The notes: generated by a model not told the origin, from the letters alone. A DNA stretch of 50,029 bases from Candidatus Omnitrophota bacterium (GCA_003644405.1 QNCE01000002.1:1-50029); one strand, 5' to 3'. Positions 17,558 through 26,110 are shown, numbered from the stretch's first letter. Numbers and translations: made by a program.

Positions 17558-17845
17558 ATGGGAAGATCATTAAAAAAAGGTCCTTTTGTAGACGAGAAGT
17601 TACTAAAAAAAATTAAAAAGGCAAAAGAAACAGGCGATAGAAAACCTATCAAAACTTGGTCAAGAGCAAGTATGATTACACCTGATTTTGTGGGACTTAC
17701 ATTTGCTGTTCATGATGGGAAAAAACATATACCTGTATTTGTAACTGAGGCAATGGTAGGGTATAGATTAGGGGAATTTGCTCCTACACGAACTTTTCGT
17801 CAACACGGAGGTATAAAGGCAAAGAAGGCGCTTCAGAAAAAGTAA
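17558..17845 (+). CDS. rpsS: 30S ribosomal protein S19
   Basis: S19 lies in the 30S head and contacts A-site tRNA. The 95 residues begin MGRSLKKGPFVDEKLLKK, followed by the TWSRASMITPDFVGLTFAVHDG segment and the GEFAPTRTF ending. This is the canonical length. It is placed between rplB and rplV in the standard S10 operon order. Confidence 0.97.
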   Translation: MGRSLKKGPFVDEKLLKKIKKAKETGDRKPIKTWSRASMITPDFVGLTFAVHDGKKHIPVFVTEAMVGYRLGEFAPTRTFRQHGGIKAKKALQKK

Positions 17846-17849
17846 AGTG

Positions 17850-18206
17850 ATGGTAGCAAGAGCCTACATAAAATATTTAAGAATATCTCCCAAAAAGGTA
17901 GCCCCAGTAGCAGAGCTTATTAAAGGTAAAGATATTTTAAAAGCTCAAGGTATCTTACAGAATATGAATAAAAAAGGTGCAAGACTTCTTTACAAAGCTT
18001 TAAATTCTGCTATATACAATGCTAAGAATAAAGGTTTTAAGGAAGAAAAGTTATTTATCTCTAAAGTTGTTACTAACGCTGGGCCAGTACTTAAACGCTG
18101 GCGTGCAGCAAGCTTTGGCAGAGCTACAATGATAAGAAGAAGAACTTCCCATGTTTTGATTGAATTAGATAGTTCAGAAAAAATATTAGAGAAGGTAGGT
18201 AAATAA
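17850..18206 (+). CDS. rplV: 50S ribosomal protein L22
   Basis: L22 is a tunnel-constriction protein that contacts all 23S rRNA domains. The product is about 118 residues from this ATG; a GTG one codon earlier (17847) is also possible but has no better ribosome site. Visible hallmarks are ARAYIKYLRISPKKVAPVAELI and the C-terminal beta-hairpin with WRAASFGRATMIRRRTSHV, the erythromycin-site loop, without the deletions linked to macrolide resistance. The stop shares its final base with the rpsC ATG (TAATG). Confidence 0.94.
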   Translation: MVARAYIKYLRISPKKVAPVAELIKGKDILKAQGILQNMNKKGARLLYKALNSAIYNAKNKGFKEEKLFISKVVTNAGPVLKRWRAASFGRATMIRRRTSHVLIELDSSEKILEKVGK

Positions 18207-18889
18207 TGGGACAAAAAGTTCATCCCTATATTTTAAGAATAGGCTTTGGTAAAGATTGGTTATCAAAGTGGTTTACGGTTAGAAAGAGAGAATATGCAGA
18301 TTTTTTAGAAGAAGATTTACGAATAAGAGATTTAATAAAGAAAAACTATCCTTTAGGATCTATTGCGAAAATAGTTATAGAACGAATTTCTACTAATGTA
18401 ATTAAGATAAAAATAAGAACTTCTCGACCAGGAATAATTATCGGAAGGCGAGGTCAAGATATAGAAAGAACTAAAGGGGAAATTGCTGAGTTAACAAAGA
18501 AGGAAGTAATAATTGATGTAGAAGAAGTTTTAGAACCCGCTTTGGAGGCACAGCTAATAGCAGAAATAATTGCTTTCCAAATTGTTAAAAGGGTAAATTT
18601 CCGAAGAGCAATGAAAAGAGCTATTCAGCAAGCTGTAAGCTTAGGCTGTCAAGGTATAAAGATTCGCTGCTCGGGACGGTTGGAAGGTGCAGAAATTGCC
18701 CGTAGTGAAGTTTACAAATACGGTAAAGTTCCCTTACAAACATTTAGGGTAGATATTGACTATGGATTTGGCTTAGCGAAAACTACTTATGGCACAATTG
18801 GAGTTAAGGTGTGGATATATAAGGGAGAAAAGAATCTAGGATATTATCTTATAAAGGAGGAACAGGAAAAAGAGGAAGAAGGGAGTTAA
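18206..18889 (+). CDS. rpsC: 30S ribosomal protein S3
   Basis: S3 forms part of the mRNA entry helicase. The 227-residue protein starts GQKVHPYILRIG, typical of S3. Its KH domain carries the GRRGQDIE loop near residues 83-90, and the C-terminal domain has the CSGRLEGAEIARSE signature. The acidic tail (EEQEKEEEG) is a lineage-specific extension of ordinary size. It is translationally coupled to rplV and precedes rplP by 2 bases. Confidence 0.97.
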   Translation: MGQKVHPYILRIGFGKDWLSKWFTVRKREYADFLEEDLRIRDLIKKNYPLGSIAKIVIERISTNVIKIKIRTSRPGIIIGRRGQDIERTKGEIAELTKKEVIIDVEEVLEPALEAQLIAEIIAFQIVKRVNFRRAMKRAIQQAVSLGCQGIKIRCSGRLEGAEIARSEVYKYGKVPLQTFRVDIDYGFGLAKTTYGTIGVKVWIYKGEKNLGYYLIKEEQEKEEEGS

Positions 18890-18891
18890 GT

Positions 18892-19302
18892 ATGTTTCTA
18901 CCTAAAAGAGTAAAATATAGAAAAACTCAAAGAGGGAGAAGAAAAGGAATTGCTCAAAGCGGAAATAGAGTAGCTTTTGGTGAATACGGACTTAAAGCCT
19001 TAAGGTGCGGATGGCTCAAAAATACTCAAATTGAAGCAGCAAGAGTAATTTTAACTAGACGTTTACGTCGAGGAGGAAAACTATGGATAAGAATCTTCCC
19101 TGATAAGCCTATAACTAAGAAACCAGCAGAATCACGGATGGGAAAAGGAAAGGGAGAGGTAGAAGGTTGGGTAGCAGTAGTTCGAAGAGGAACGATCCTT
19201 TTTGAATTAGGAGGTGTACCTGAAGAGTATGCTCGAGAGTCTTTTAGATTGGTTGCCTATAAACTCCCTTTTAAGACTCGATTTGTAATAAGAGGGAAAT
19301 GA
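18892..19302 (+). CDS. rplP: 50S ribosomal protein L16
   Basis: L16 contacts the A- and P-site tRNAs on the large subunit. The 136-residue protein has LPKRVKYRKTQRGRRKGIA, the FGEYGLKAL block and the RMGKGKGEVEGWVAVVRRG segment. The arginine hydroxylated in E. coli lies in the RMGKGKG region. The stop overlaps the rpmC start by ATGA. Confidence 0.97.
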   Translation: MFLPKRVKYRKTQRGRRKGIAQSGNRVAFGEYGLKALRCGWLKNTQIEAARVILTRRLRRGGKLWIRIFPDKPITKKPAESRMGKGKGEVEGWVAVVRRGTILFELGGVPEEYARESFRLVAYKLPFKTRFVIRGK

Positions 19303-19487
19303 AAGCTCAAGAAATTAGAAATTTATCCTTGGAGGAGTTAAAAGATAAATTAGAAGAGTTAAGAAAAAGGCTTATGGAGTTGAATTTTAAGAAAAAGACT
19401 GCACACGTAGAAAAACCTCATCAGTTCAAGCAGATAAAAAAAGATATAGCTAGAATTTTAACTGTAATTAAAGAAAAACAGAAATGA
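19299..19487 (+). CDS. rpmC: 50S ribosomal protein L29
   Basis: A 62-residue two-helix protein at the tunnel exit next to L23. The pattern EIRNLSLEELKDKLEELRKRLMELNF followed by KKDIARILTVIKEK is the usual L29 coiled pair. It overlaps rplP and rpsQ by ATGA on both sides, so all three are translated as a coupled set. Confidence 0.95.
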   Translation: MKAQEIRNLSLEELKDKLEELRKRLMELNFKKKTAHVEKPHQFKQIKKDIARILTVIKEKQK

Positions 19488-19735
19488 AAAATATAAAAAC
19501 AAGAAAAAAAATATTGGAAGGTGTGGTAGTTTCTTCTAAAATGCAGAAGACTATCGTGGTAAAAGTAGAAAGATTATTTCCTCATCCCATTTATAAGAAA
19601 CCAATTAAGAAAATTAAGAAAATTAAAGCGCATGACCCAAATCAGGAAGCTAAAGAAGGAGATAGGGTGAGGATAATAGAATCACGTCCTTACTCTAAGG
19701 AAAAGCAATTCCTTCTTCTCGAAGTAATAAAATGA
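19484..19735 (+). CDS. rpsQ: 30S ribosomal protein S17
   Basis: S17 is a primary 16S rRNA binder with an OB fold. The 83-residue product shows LEGVVVSSKMQKTIVVKVER and the HDPNQEAKEGDRVRIIESRPYSKEK segment, which includes the conserved loop tied to neamine sensitivity in E. coli. The start overlaps rpmC and the stop overlaps rplN (ATGA). Confidence 0.96.
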   Translation: MKNIKTRKKILEGVVVSSKMQKTIVVKVERLFPHPIYKKPIKKIKKIKAHDPNQEAKEGDRVRIIESRPYSKEKQFLLLEVIK

Positions 19736-20097
19736 TTTATTTAAGAAGTCGTCTAACTGTAACGGACAACACTGGGGCTAAAGTCGTAGCCTGTATTAAT
19801 GTTATAGGCAAAAAAAATAAAAAGTATGCTGAGGTAGGAGATGTAATTAGTGCTAGTGTGAAAGAAGCTAGTGCTACTACCCAAGTTAAAAAAGGAGAAG
19901 TAGTAAGAGCAGTGGTAGTACGAACTAAAGCGCCTATAAAGAGAAAGGATGGAATTTGTATCAGGTTCGACAATAACGCTTGTGTAATTATTGATAAACA
20001 AGGAAATCCTAAAGGAACGAGAGTTTTTGGTCCTATTGCTAGAGAATTAAGAGAAAATTTTGCTAAAATTTTATCCTTAGCTCCTGAGGTAATATAA
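19732..20097 (+). CDS. rplN: 50S ribosomal protein L14
   Basis: L14 forms an intersubunit bridge and is the silencing-factor RsfS docking site. The 121 residues include RLTVTDNTGAKVVACINV, the VVVRTKAPIKRKDG segment and the GTRVFGPIARELRE ending. It has the canonical length. rplX starts 4 bases downstream after GAGGT-containing coding sequence that may serve as its ribosome site. Confidence 0.97.
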   Translation: MIYLRSRLTVTDNTGAKVVACINVIGKKNKKYAEVGDVISASVKEASATTQVKKGEVVRAVVVRTKAPIKRKDGICIRFDNNACVIIDKQGNPKGTRVFGPIARELRENFAKILSLAPEVI

Positions 20098-20101
20098 AAA
20101 A

Positions 20102-20416
20102 ATGAGCCTAAGAATTAAAAGAGGAGATAAAGTAGTAGTTCTAACAGGTAAAGATAAAGGGAAAACGGGAAAGGTTTTGAAGGTATTTCCCACCGAATAT
20201 AGGGCAATTGTTGAAGGAATAAATTTAGTAAAAAAACATATGCGCCGTCGTCGGGAAGATGAACCTTATGGAATAAAGGAGATCCCTGCTCCTATAAATA
20301 TTTCTAACTTAGCTCTTTTTTGTCCTTACTGTAACAGAGGGGTTCGTTTTGGAGTTAAAGTATTGGAAGATAAAACCAAAGTGAGAATATGCAAAAGGTG
20401 TCAGAAAGAAATTTAG
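20102..20416 (+). CDS. rplX: 50S ribosomal protein L24 with CxxC tail
   Basis: L24 is an assembly initiator at the tunnel exit. The 104 residues begin with the KOW motif (RIKRGDKVVVLTGKDKGKTG, about 4-23) and the GINLVKKHMRR segment. The C-terminal third carries two cysteine pairs, C74-C77 (FCPYC) and C97-C100 (CKRC), which look like a small zinc ribbon; some bacterial L24 proteins have such a tail and E. coli L24 does not. The last 28 bases overlap rplE in another frame. Confidence 0.95.
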   Translation: MSLRIKRGDKVVVLTGKDKGKTGKVLKVFPTEYRAIVEGINLVKKHMRRRREDEPYGIKEIPAPINISNLALFCPYCNRGVRFGVKVLEDKTKVRICKRCQKEI

Positions 20417-20967
20417 AAGAAAAATATATTCCTCGGCTTTTAAAATTATATCGAGAGGAAGTTGTCCCTAAGATGATGGAGGAGTTCAAATATAAAAATA
20501 AAATGCAAGTTCCTCGCCTTTTAAAAATTGTAATAAATATGGGAATAGGTGAGGCTACCAGTGACCCCAAATTAGTGGAAAAAGCAGCTGAAGAACTAGC
20601 TCTTATCACTGGACAGAGGCCAAAAGTTACTCGAGCAAGAAAACCGATTTCTAATTTTAAATTAAAAAAAGGTATGGCTATAGGATGTTGTGTTACGTTA
20701 CGAAAGGCTCGGATGTATGAATTTTTAGATAGATTAATTACTACCGCTATTCCTCGAATAAAAGACTTTAGGGGGCTTTCTCCTCATTCGTTTGATGGTA
20801 AGGGTAACTATAATTTCGGTCTTTCTGAGCAAACAGTATTTCCTGAAGTAAATATAGATAAAGTAGAACGCACACAAGGGATGAATATTACTATATGTAC
20901 TTCTAGCAGAAGTAATAAAGAAACTTATACTTTATTAAAATTATTAGGTTTTCCATTTAAGAGGTAA
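20389..20967 (+). CDS. rplE: 50S ribosomal protein L5
   Basis: L5 binds 5S rRNA and forms part of the central protuberance bridge. The 192-residue protein has the N-terminal YREEVVPKMMEEFKYKNKMQ segment, the LKIVINMGIGEA strand and the PRIKDFRGLSPHSFDGKGNY block. The upstream ATG is chosen although it lies 28 bases inside rplX, because the residues between it and the next in-frame ATG match the expected L5 N-terminus. The next in-frame methionine would remove conserved sequence. Confidence 0.94.
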   Translation: MQKVSERNLEEKYIPRLLKLYREEVVPKMMEEFKYKNKMQVPRLLKIVINMGIGEATSDPKLVEKAAEELALITGQRPKVTRARKPISNFKLKKGMAIGCCVTLRKARMYEFLDRLITTAIPRIKDFRGLSPHSFDGKGNYNFGLSEQTVFPEVNIDKVERTQGMNITICTSSRSNKETYTLLKLLGFPFKR

Positions 20968-20970
20968 AAA

Positions 20971-21165
20971 ATGGCAACTAAAGCAAAAATTGAAAAGTGG
21001 AAAAAAGAAAAAATAAAGCCTAAGTATCCTACACGGAGGAGAAACCGTTGCAGGCTATGTGGAAGACCCCGAGGATATATAAGAGATTTTGAACTCTGTA
21101 GGATATGTTTTCGTCAACTTGCTTGGCAAGGATTAATTCCTGGAGTAAAAAAAGCGAGCTGGTAG
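20971..21165 (+). CDS. rpsZ: 30S ribosomal protein S14, zinc type
   Basis: Short S14 of 64 residues with zinc ligands C27, C30, C43 and C46 (CRLCGRPRG and ELCRIC) followed by FRQLAWQGLIPGVKKASW. This is the zinc-containing C+ form and not the longer C- paralogue; no second copy is seen here. The N-terminus is a little longer than the common 61-residue form. It sits between rplE and rpsH with spacers of 3 and 1 bases. Confidence 0.96.
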   Translation: MATKAKIEKWKKEKIKPKYPTRRRNRCRLCGRPRGYIRDFELCRICFRQLAWQGLIPGVKKASW

Positions 21166-21166
21166 G

Positions 21167-21562
21167 ATGAGTAGAACCGACCTTTTAGCTGACGCCTTTA
21201 CAATGATAAGGAATGCTGTAAGGGCAAAGAAAGAGGAAGCAATAATTCCTCATTCTAAGATTTTATTAAGAATAATAGAAATTTTAAAGAGCGAAGGGTA
21301 TATAGAAAATTTCAAAGAAATGGACGTACCTCCTCGAAAAATGATAAAGGTTTACCTTAAGTACGATGGGAAAAAAAGTGCTATCAATGATATTCAACGT
21401 ATTTCCAAACCGGGAAGAAGAATCTATGCTAAAAGAAAGAATATCCCTCGTATTTTCCAAGGTTATGGTATAGCAATAATTTCTACCTCTAAGGGGATCC
21501 TTACTGACAAAGAAGCAAGAAAAGAAGGAATAGGGGGAGAGGTTATTGGTTACGTATGGTAA
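21167..21562 (+). CDS. rpsH: 30S ribosomal protein S8
   Basis: S8 binds the central 16S domain and represses the spc operon in E. coli. The 131 residues carry DLLADAFTMIRNA at the N-terminus, KPGRRIYAKRKNIP in the middle and the GIAIISTSKGILTDKEARKEGIGGE C-terminal signature. It is normal in length and position, with rplF starting 3 bases after it. Confidence 0.97.
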   Translation: MSRTDLLADAFTMIRNAVRAKKEEAIIPHSKILLRIIEILKSEGYIENFKEMDVPPRKMIKVYLKYDGKKSAINDIQRISKPGRRIYAKRKNIPRIFQGYGIAIISTSKGILTDKEARKEGIGGEVIGYVW

Positions 21563-21565
21563 ACT

Positions 21566-22105
21566 ATGTCTAGAATAGGAAGAAAACCTATACTTGTTCC
21601 AGAGAAAGTAAAAATAGAGCTTCAGAATGGTACTATATCTGTGAATGGTCCCAAAGGTAATCTTTCCTTAAAACTCCCTCCTTCTATAAATGTGGAAGTT
21701 AAAGAAAAAGAAATTATTATAAAGAGAGAAGGGGAAGATAAAAAGACTAAGAGTCTTCATGGGACATTCAGAGCCTTGATTAACAATATGGTAATAGGAG
21801 TTACTCAAGGATTTAAAAAAGAGTTAGAGATTGTAGGAATAGGTTATAAGGCACAATTAAAAGGGACTAACTTGGTTCTTCAGTTAGGTTTTTCTCACCC
21901 CGTAGAGGTACCAATACCTAGTGATTTAAAAGTTACTTTAGGAGGAACAAATAAGATTACTATTGAAGGGATAGATAAACAAAAAGTTGGTCAATTTGCT
22001 GCTCAAATAAGAGCTATCTATCCTCCCGAACCCTATAAAGGAAAAGGAATAAGATACGTTCAAGAAATAGTAAGAAAAAAATTAGGTAAAGCAATGGCGA
22101 AATGA
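21566..22105 (+). CDS. rplF: 50S ribosomal protein L6
   Basis: L6 lies near the sarcin-ricin loop. The 179-residue duplicated-fold protein begins MSRIGRKPILVPEKV. It has the VTQGFKKELEIVGIGYKAQ segment at the domain boundary and the PPEPYKGKGIRY signature near the end. Its stop overlaps the rplR start by ATGA. Confidence 0.97.
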   Translation: MSRIGRKPILVPEKVKIELQNGTISVNGPKGNLSLKLPPSINVEVKEKEIIIKREGEDKKTKSLHGTFRALINNMVIGVTQGFKKELEIVGIGYKAQLKGTNLVLQLGFSHPVEVPIPSDLKVTLGGTNKITIEGIDKQKVGQFAAQIRAIYPPEPYKGKGIRYVQEIVRKKLGKAMAK

Positions 22106-22455
22106 AATTAGTTGGGAGAGAAAGAAGACATTTAAGAATCAGAAAAAAAATAAAAGGTACTCACCAAAGGCCAAGAGTAGTGGTATTTAGAAGTAACAAA
22201 CATATTTATGCTCAATTGGTTAACGATGAAGAAAAAAAAGTAATTACCGGGTGTTCTACTTTAAGTAAAGAATTTAAAGAAAAAAAAATAAAATCTAGTA
22301 CAAAGGAAGGAGCAAAAGAAGTAGGTAAGATACTTGCAAAAAAACTTATCGATTTAGGAATAAAAAAGATTTCTTTTGATAGAGCAGGGTTTAAATATCA
22401 TGGAAAAGTAAAAGCTTTAGCCGAAGGATTAAGAGAAGGAGGAATAGAATTCTAA
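22102..22455 (+). CDS. rplR: 50S ribosomal protein L18
   Basis: L18 binds 5S rRNA together with L5. The 117 residues include the RRHLRIRKKIKGTHQRPRVV basic start, the FRSNKHIYAQLVND strand and the FDRAGFKYHGKVKALAEGLREGG C-terminal signature. It is coupled to rplF by ATGA, and rpsE begins immediately after its stop. Confidence 0.96.
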   Translation: MKLVGRERRHLRIRKKIKGTHQRPRVVVFRSNKHIYAQLVNDEEKKVITGCSTLSKEFKEKKIKSSTKEGAKEVGKILAKKLIDLGIKKISFDRAGFKYHGKVKALAEGLREGGIEF

Positions 22456-22962
22456 ATGGAACAAGAAGAAATAACTGTAAAAGACCAGGAAGAAGTATTT
22501 ATTGAAAGAGTCATCTTTATAAATCGAGTAACTAAAGTTACTAAAGGTGGAAAGAATTTGGGTTTCTCTGCCTTGGTAGTTGTAGGAGATGGAAAAAGTA
22601 AGGTAGGTTATGCCTTGGGTAAGGCAAATGAAGTAGCTGATGCCATAAGAAAAGGTATAAAGAAAGCAAAGAAGAATCTTATAGAGATACCTAAAAAAGG
22701 CACCACTATTCCCCATCAAGTAAAGGGAGAATTTGGTGCAGTAGAAGTTTTTCTTAAACCAGCGGGAAGAGGAACAGGAGTAATTGCTGGAGGAGTTATT
22801 CGGGCTATCTGCGAATGTGCAGGAATAAAAGATATTTTAACTAAGATTTTGAAAAAATCTACTAATCCTATAAATGTAGTGAAAGCTACATTTTCTGCTT
22901 TAAGTAACCTTAAGAAGGGGAAAGATGAATATATCTCAACTTCAACCCAAGAAGAAACATAA
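22456..22962 (+). CDS. rpsE: 30S ribosomal protein S5
   Basis: S5 contributes to decoding accuracy and the mRNA entry helicase. The 168 residues contain an acidic N-terminal leader, the VTKVTKGGKNLGFSALVVVGD signature, and the PAGRGTGVIAGGVIRAICECAGI segment. Its last 38 bases overlap the start of rplO in a different frame, an unusually long overlap for this operon. No rpmD follows. Confidence 0.96.
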   Translation: MEQEEITVKDQEEVFIERVIFINRVTKVTKGGKNLGFSALVVVGDGKSKVGYALGKANEVADAIRKGIKKAKKNLIEIPKKGTTIPHQVKGEFGAVEVFLKPAGRGTGVIAGGVIRAICECAGIKDILTKILKKSTNPINVVKATFSALSNLKKGKDEYISTSTQEET

Positions 22963-23377
22963 GAAACCTAAAAGAGTAGGAAGAGGCCCTGGTTCTGGTC
23001 ATGGAAAGACTAGTACTCGAGGACATAAGGGTACGGGGCAACGTAAAGGGAGGATGTATTATATTGGATTCGGCGGAGGAAACGTTCCTTATTTGCGGAA
23101 AATACCCAAACGAGGTTTTACCTCCAAAAGGCCTAAAGAGTATCAAATCGTTAACTTAAAAGATATAGTAAAAAAGATAAAGAATAAAAAAGAAATAACC
23201 CCAAAAGAATTGAAGAAAGTAAATCTTATAAAAGAAGAAAAAAAGCCTGTAAAAATTTTAGCTGATATTAAGGAAGAATTTTCTCTAGATAGTGTATTTA
23301 AAGCTCAAAAATTTTCCAAAAAAGCTAAAGAAATCATAGAAAAAGGAGGAGGTAAGATAGAGTATCTACCTGAGTAG
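22925..23377 (+). CDS. rplO: 50S ribosomal protein L15
   Basis: L15 is a late-assembly 23S binder. The 150-residue protein begins MNISQLQPKKKHKKPKRVG and continues with the glycine-rich GRGPGSGHGKTSTRGHKGTG stretch. A YEGGQ-type aromatic/glycine segment appears as GFGGGNVPYLRKIPKRGF. The start is well supported by an AAGAAGGGG Shine-Dalgarno, although it lies inside rpsE. In most bacteria rpmD stands between rpsE and rplO; here there is no space for it. Confidence 0.95.
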   Translation: MNISQLQPKKKHKKPKRVGRGPGSGHGKTSTRGHKGTGQRKGRMYYIGFGGGNVPYLRKIPKRGFTSKRPKEYQIVNLKDIVKKIKNKKEITPKELKKVNLIKEEKKPVKILADIKEEFSLDSVFKAQKFSKKAKEIIEKGGGKIEYLPE

Positions 23378-23379
23378 TT

Positions 23380-24735
23380 ATGTTTACCAAATTGACTAAC
23401 ATATTTAGGGTGGAAGAGCTAAGAAAGAAGGTGCTTGTTACTCTCTCTCTTTTAATTGTTTATCGAATAGGGTGTTTTATACCTACTCCTGGAATAGATG
23501 GCCAGGCTTTATCCAATTTTTTTGAACAACTTTCCAAAATTCAAGGACAAACAATTCTAGGAATAATTAACCTTTTTACAGGAGGAGCTTTAAGACGCTT
23601 GAGTATTTTTGCCTTAGGAATAATGCCTTATATCTCTGCATCTATTATTATGCAACTCTTAACGGGAATTGTTCCTGCTTTGGAAAACATAGCACGAGAA
23701 GGAAGAGCAGGATATGAAAAGATAAATCAGTATACCAGGTACTTAACCTTATTTATCTGCTTAATCCAAGGATTTATGCTGGCGTTGTGGTTGGAAAATC
23801 CTCAAAATTTTAGAGGAGTAGTGATTGTTCCTAACCCTGGAGCTTTATTTAGATTCGTTACAGTATTTACTCTTACTTGTGGAACAATATTTATTATGTG
23901 GTTAGGAGAGCAGATTCAAGAGAGAGGCATAGGTAATGGAATTTCCTTAATCATTACTACAAGCATCATTTCCCGAATTCCTTCTGCTCTTTATCAACTG
24001 TGGATGCTCTATTCTCCTTTTGATCCTAGTAAACGGCAAATTAGTACTATTACTGTTGTTAGTCTTATGGTTCTATGGTTTCTGGTAGTATTAGCGGTGG
24101 TACTTTTTACTCAAGCTCAGCGAAGAATTCCTATCCAATATGGAAAAAGAATTATTGGAAGAAGAGTGTATGGTGGCCAAAGCACTTATCTTCCTATAAG
24201 GGTAGATATGGCAGGAGTAATCGCTATTATTTTTGCACAAAGTGTAATTCTTTTTCCAGGAACCATAGCTACTTTTTTTCCTAAAAGTACAAGGTTGGCT
24301 ACATTTTTTCAAACTATTTTTAGACAAGGAGGACTCTGGTATAACTTAATTTATATAGCGCTTATTATGTTTTTTATGTATTTTTATACTGCAATAGTAT
24401 TTAATCCCCAAGAGATAGCTAACAATTTAAAAAAATACGGGGGATTTATTCCTGGGATAAGACCAGGGAGACAAACTGCAGAGCACCTGGATTATGTGGT
24501 TACAAGAATTGTTTTTATAGGAGCAATTTACGTAGCGGTGATAGCAATTCTTCCGGGAGTCATTATGAAGTTGTTTAATATCCCTTCTTATGCTATAACT
24601 TCCTTTTTTGGAGGAACGACTATCTTGATTATGGTAGGAGTGGTTTTAGACACTATGCGGCAAATAGAGGGTCAACTTCTTATTCGGTATTATGACGGAT
24701 TTATAAAAGGAAAGGAGTTAAAGGGGAGAAGATGA
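23380..24735 (+). CDS. secY: Preprotein translocase subunit SecY
   Basis: The central channel of the Sec translocon, 451 residues with about ten hydrophobic transmembrane segments. Family marks are RIGCFIPTPGIDG early in the protein, LGIMPYISASIIMQLL in TM2, GNGISLII in the middle and the cytoplasmic loop with NNLKKYGGFIPGIRPG near the C-terminus. Its stop overlaps the adk start by ATGA, the classical spc-operon ending. Confidence 0.97.
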   Translation: MFTKLTNIFRVEELRKKVLVTLSLLIVYRIGCFIPTPGIDGQALSNFFEQLSKIQGQTILGIINLFTGGALRRLSIFALGIMPYISASIIMQLLTGIVPALENIAREGRAGYEKINQYTRYLTLFICLIQGFMLALWLENPQNFRGVVIVPNPGALFRFVTVFTLTCGTIFIMWLGEQIQERGIGNGISLIITTSIISRIPSALYQLWMLYSPFDPSKRQISTITVVSLMVLWFLVVLAVVLFTQAQRRIPIQYGKRIIGRRVYGGQSTYLPIRVDMAGVIAIIFAQSVILFPGTIATFFPKSTRLATFFQTIFRQGGLWYNLIYIALIMFFMYFYTAIVFNPQEIANNLKKYGGFIPGIRPGRQTAEHLDYVVTRIVFIGAIYVAVIAILPGVIMKLFNIPSYAITSFFGGTTILIMVGVVLDTMRQIEGQLLIRYYDGFIKGKELKGRR

Positions 24736-25367
24736 GAATAATTCTGTTGGGAGCACCAGGCTCAGGAAAAGGAACTCAAGCAAAAACTATGAGTGAGAAG
24801 CTTAATATTAAGAGAATTTCCTTAGGAGATATTCTCCGAGAAGAAGTCAAAAAGAATACTCCCTTAGGAGAAAAAGTAAAAGAGTATATGTATAAGGGGT
24901 TATTAGTCCCTGACAAAATTGTTTCTATGGTAGTTGAAGAAAACATTGATAGCGAAGATTTCGTTATAGATGGTTATCCTCGAAACACTAATCAAGCTAA
25001 AGACTTAGACAATATTTTGAGCAAAAAGAACCTTTCTCTAGATAAAGCTATTTATTTAGAAGTTAGCCAAGAAACCGCTATAAAAAGACTTTCGGGAAGA
25101 AGAATATGCAAAAATTGCGGAGCTAATTACCATATAGAAAATATGCCTCCTAAAAAAGAGGGAATTTGTGATATTTGCGGAGGCATGTTGATTCAAAGAA
25201 AAGACGATGAGCCCGAGGTAATTAAAAATCGGTGGATCGTATTCCAAAAAGAAAATGTTCCTTTGATGAACTTTTATAAAGAGAAAGATAAGTTAATTAT
25301 TGTGGATGCTAACCAAGAGGCGGAAGAAGTATTTCAAGAGGTACTAAAGAAGTTAAATCATGGATAA
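24732..25367 (+). CDS. adk: Adenylate kinase, zinc-LID type
   Basis: Catalyses ATP + AMP to 2 ADP. The 211-residue protein starts with the P-loop GAPGSGKGTQ (7-16) and has FVIDGYPRN in the NMP-binding region. Its long LID domain bears cysteines 126, 129, 146 and 149 that would coordinate zinc, as in Bacillus-type enzymes. The secY-adk-map order is common in bacteria. The end overlaps map by 8 bases. Confidence 0.97.
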   Translation: MRIILLGAPGSGKGTQAKTMSEKLNIKRISLGDILREEVKKNTPLGEKVKEYMYKGLLVPDKIVSMVVEENIDSEDFVIDGYPRNTNQAKDLDNILSKKNLSLDKAIYLEVSQETAIKRLSGRRICKNCGANYHIENMPPKKEGICDICGGMLIQRKDDEPEVIKNRWIVFQKENVPLMNFYKEKDKLIIVDANQEAEEVFQEVLKKLNHG

Positions 25368-26109
25368 TTTTCTTTCTTATCAAGAATTAAAAGTTGCTTC
25401 TTACGCAGGAAAAGTAGCGGCTAAAATCATCAAGGAAATAAAAAGAATTATAAAACCTGGTATTACTACTAAAGATATAGAACTCTTTTTTGAAAAAGAA
25501 ATTAGCAAATACCCTGAAATGGAATCGGCGTTTAAAGGTTATAAGGGATTTCCTGCCTCTTTGTGTGTATCAGTAAACGAAGAGGTAATTCATGGAATAC
25601 CTTCAAAAGAGAAGATATTAAAAGAAGGAGATTTAGTAAGTGTAGATTTGGGTATAAAGTATAAAGGTCTATTTGTAGATACTGCTTTTACTTACTTGGT
25701 AAGTAAAAAATCTTCCTTAGCAAAAAAATTGGTAAAAGTGTGTAAAAAAGCATTAATGGAAGGAATAAAAAAAATCAAAGTTGGAAGAAAAATAGGAGAT
25801 ATAAGTTGTGCTATTCAAAGATGTGTAGAAAGAGAGGGATTTTCAGTAATAAGAAGTTTTGTAGGACATGGCATAGGGAAAGAACTCCACTTACCTCCGG
25901 AGGTGCCTAATTTTGGTGAAGAGAATACAGGGGAGACCCTTATTGAAGGAATGGTTTTAGCTATCGAACCAATGATAGCTGCAGGAAATCACTGTATAGA
26001 ATTTTTAAAAGATGGATGGACAGTTAAAACTAAAGATAATTCTTTAACTTCACATTTTGAGCACACGGTAGCGGTAACTAAAAAGGGAGCTTGGATTCTT
26101 ACACAGTGA
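25360..26109 (+). CDS. map: Methionine aminopeptidase, type I
   Basis: Removes the initiator methionine from nascent proteins using two metal ions. The 249-residue protein has the pita-bread fold residues: the HGIP histidine, the paired aspartates in SVDLGIKYKGLFVDTAF, the histidine in GHGIGKELH, and glutamates in AIEPM and FEHTVAV. There is no N-terminal zinc finger extension. It overlaps the end of adk and precedes infA by 1 base. Confidence 0.97.
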   Translation: MDNFLSYQELKVASYAGKVAAKIIKEIKRIIKPGITTKDIELFFEKEISKYPEMESAFKGYKGFPASLCVSVNEEVIHGIPSKEKILKEGDLVSVDLGIKYKGLFVDTAFTYLVSKKSSLAKKLVKVCKKALMEGIKKIKVGRKIGDISCAIQRCVEREGFSVIRSFVGHGIGKELHLPPEVPNFGEENTGETLIEGMVLAIEPMIAAGNHCIEFLKDGWTVKTKDNSLTSHFEHTVAVTKKGAWILTQ

Positions 26110-26110
26110 T

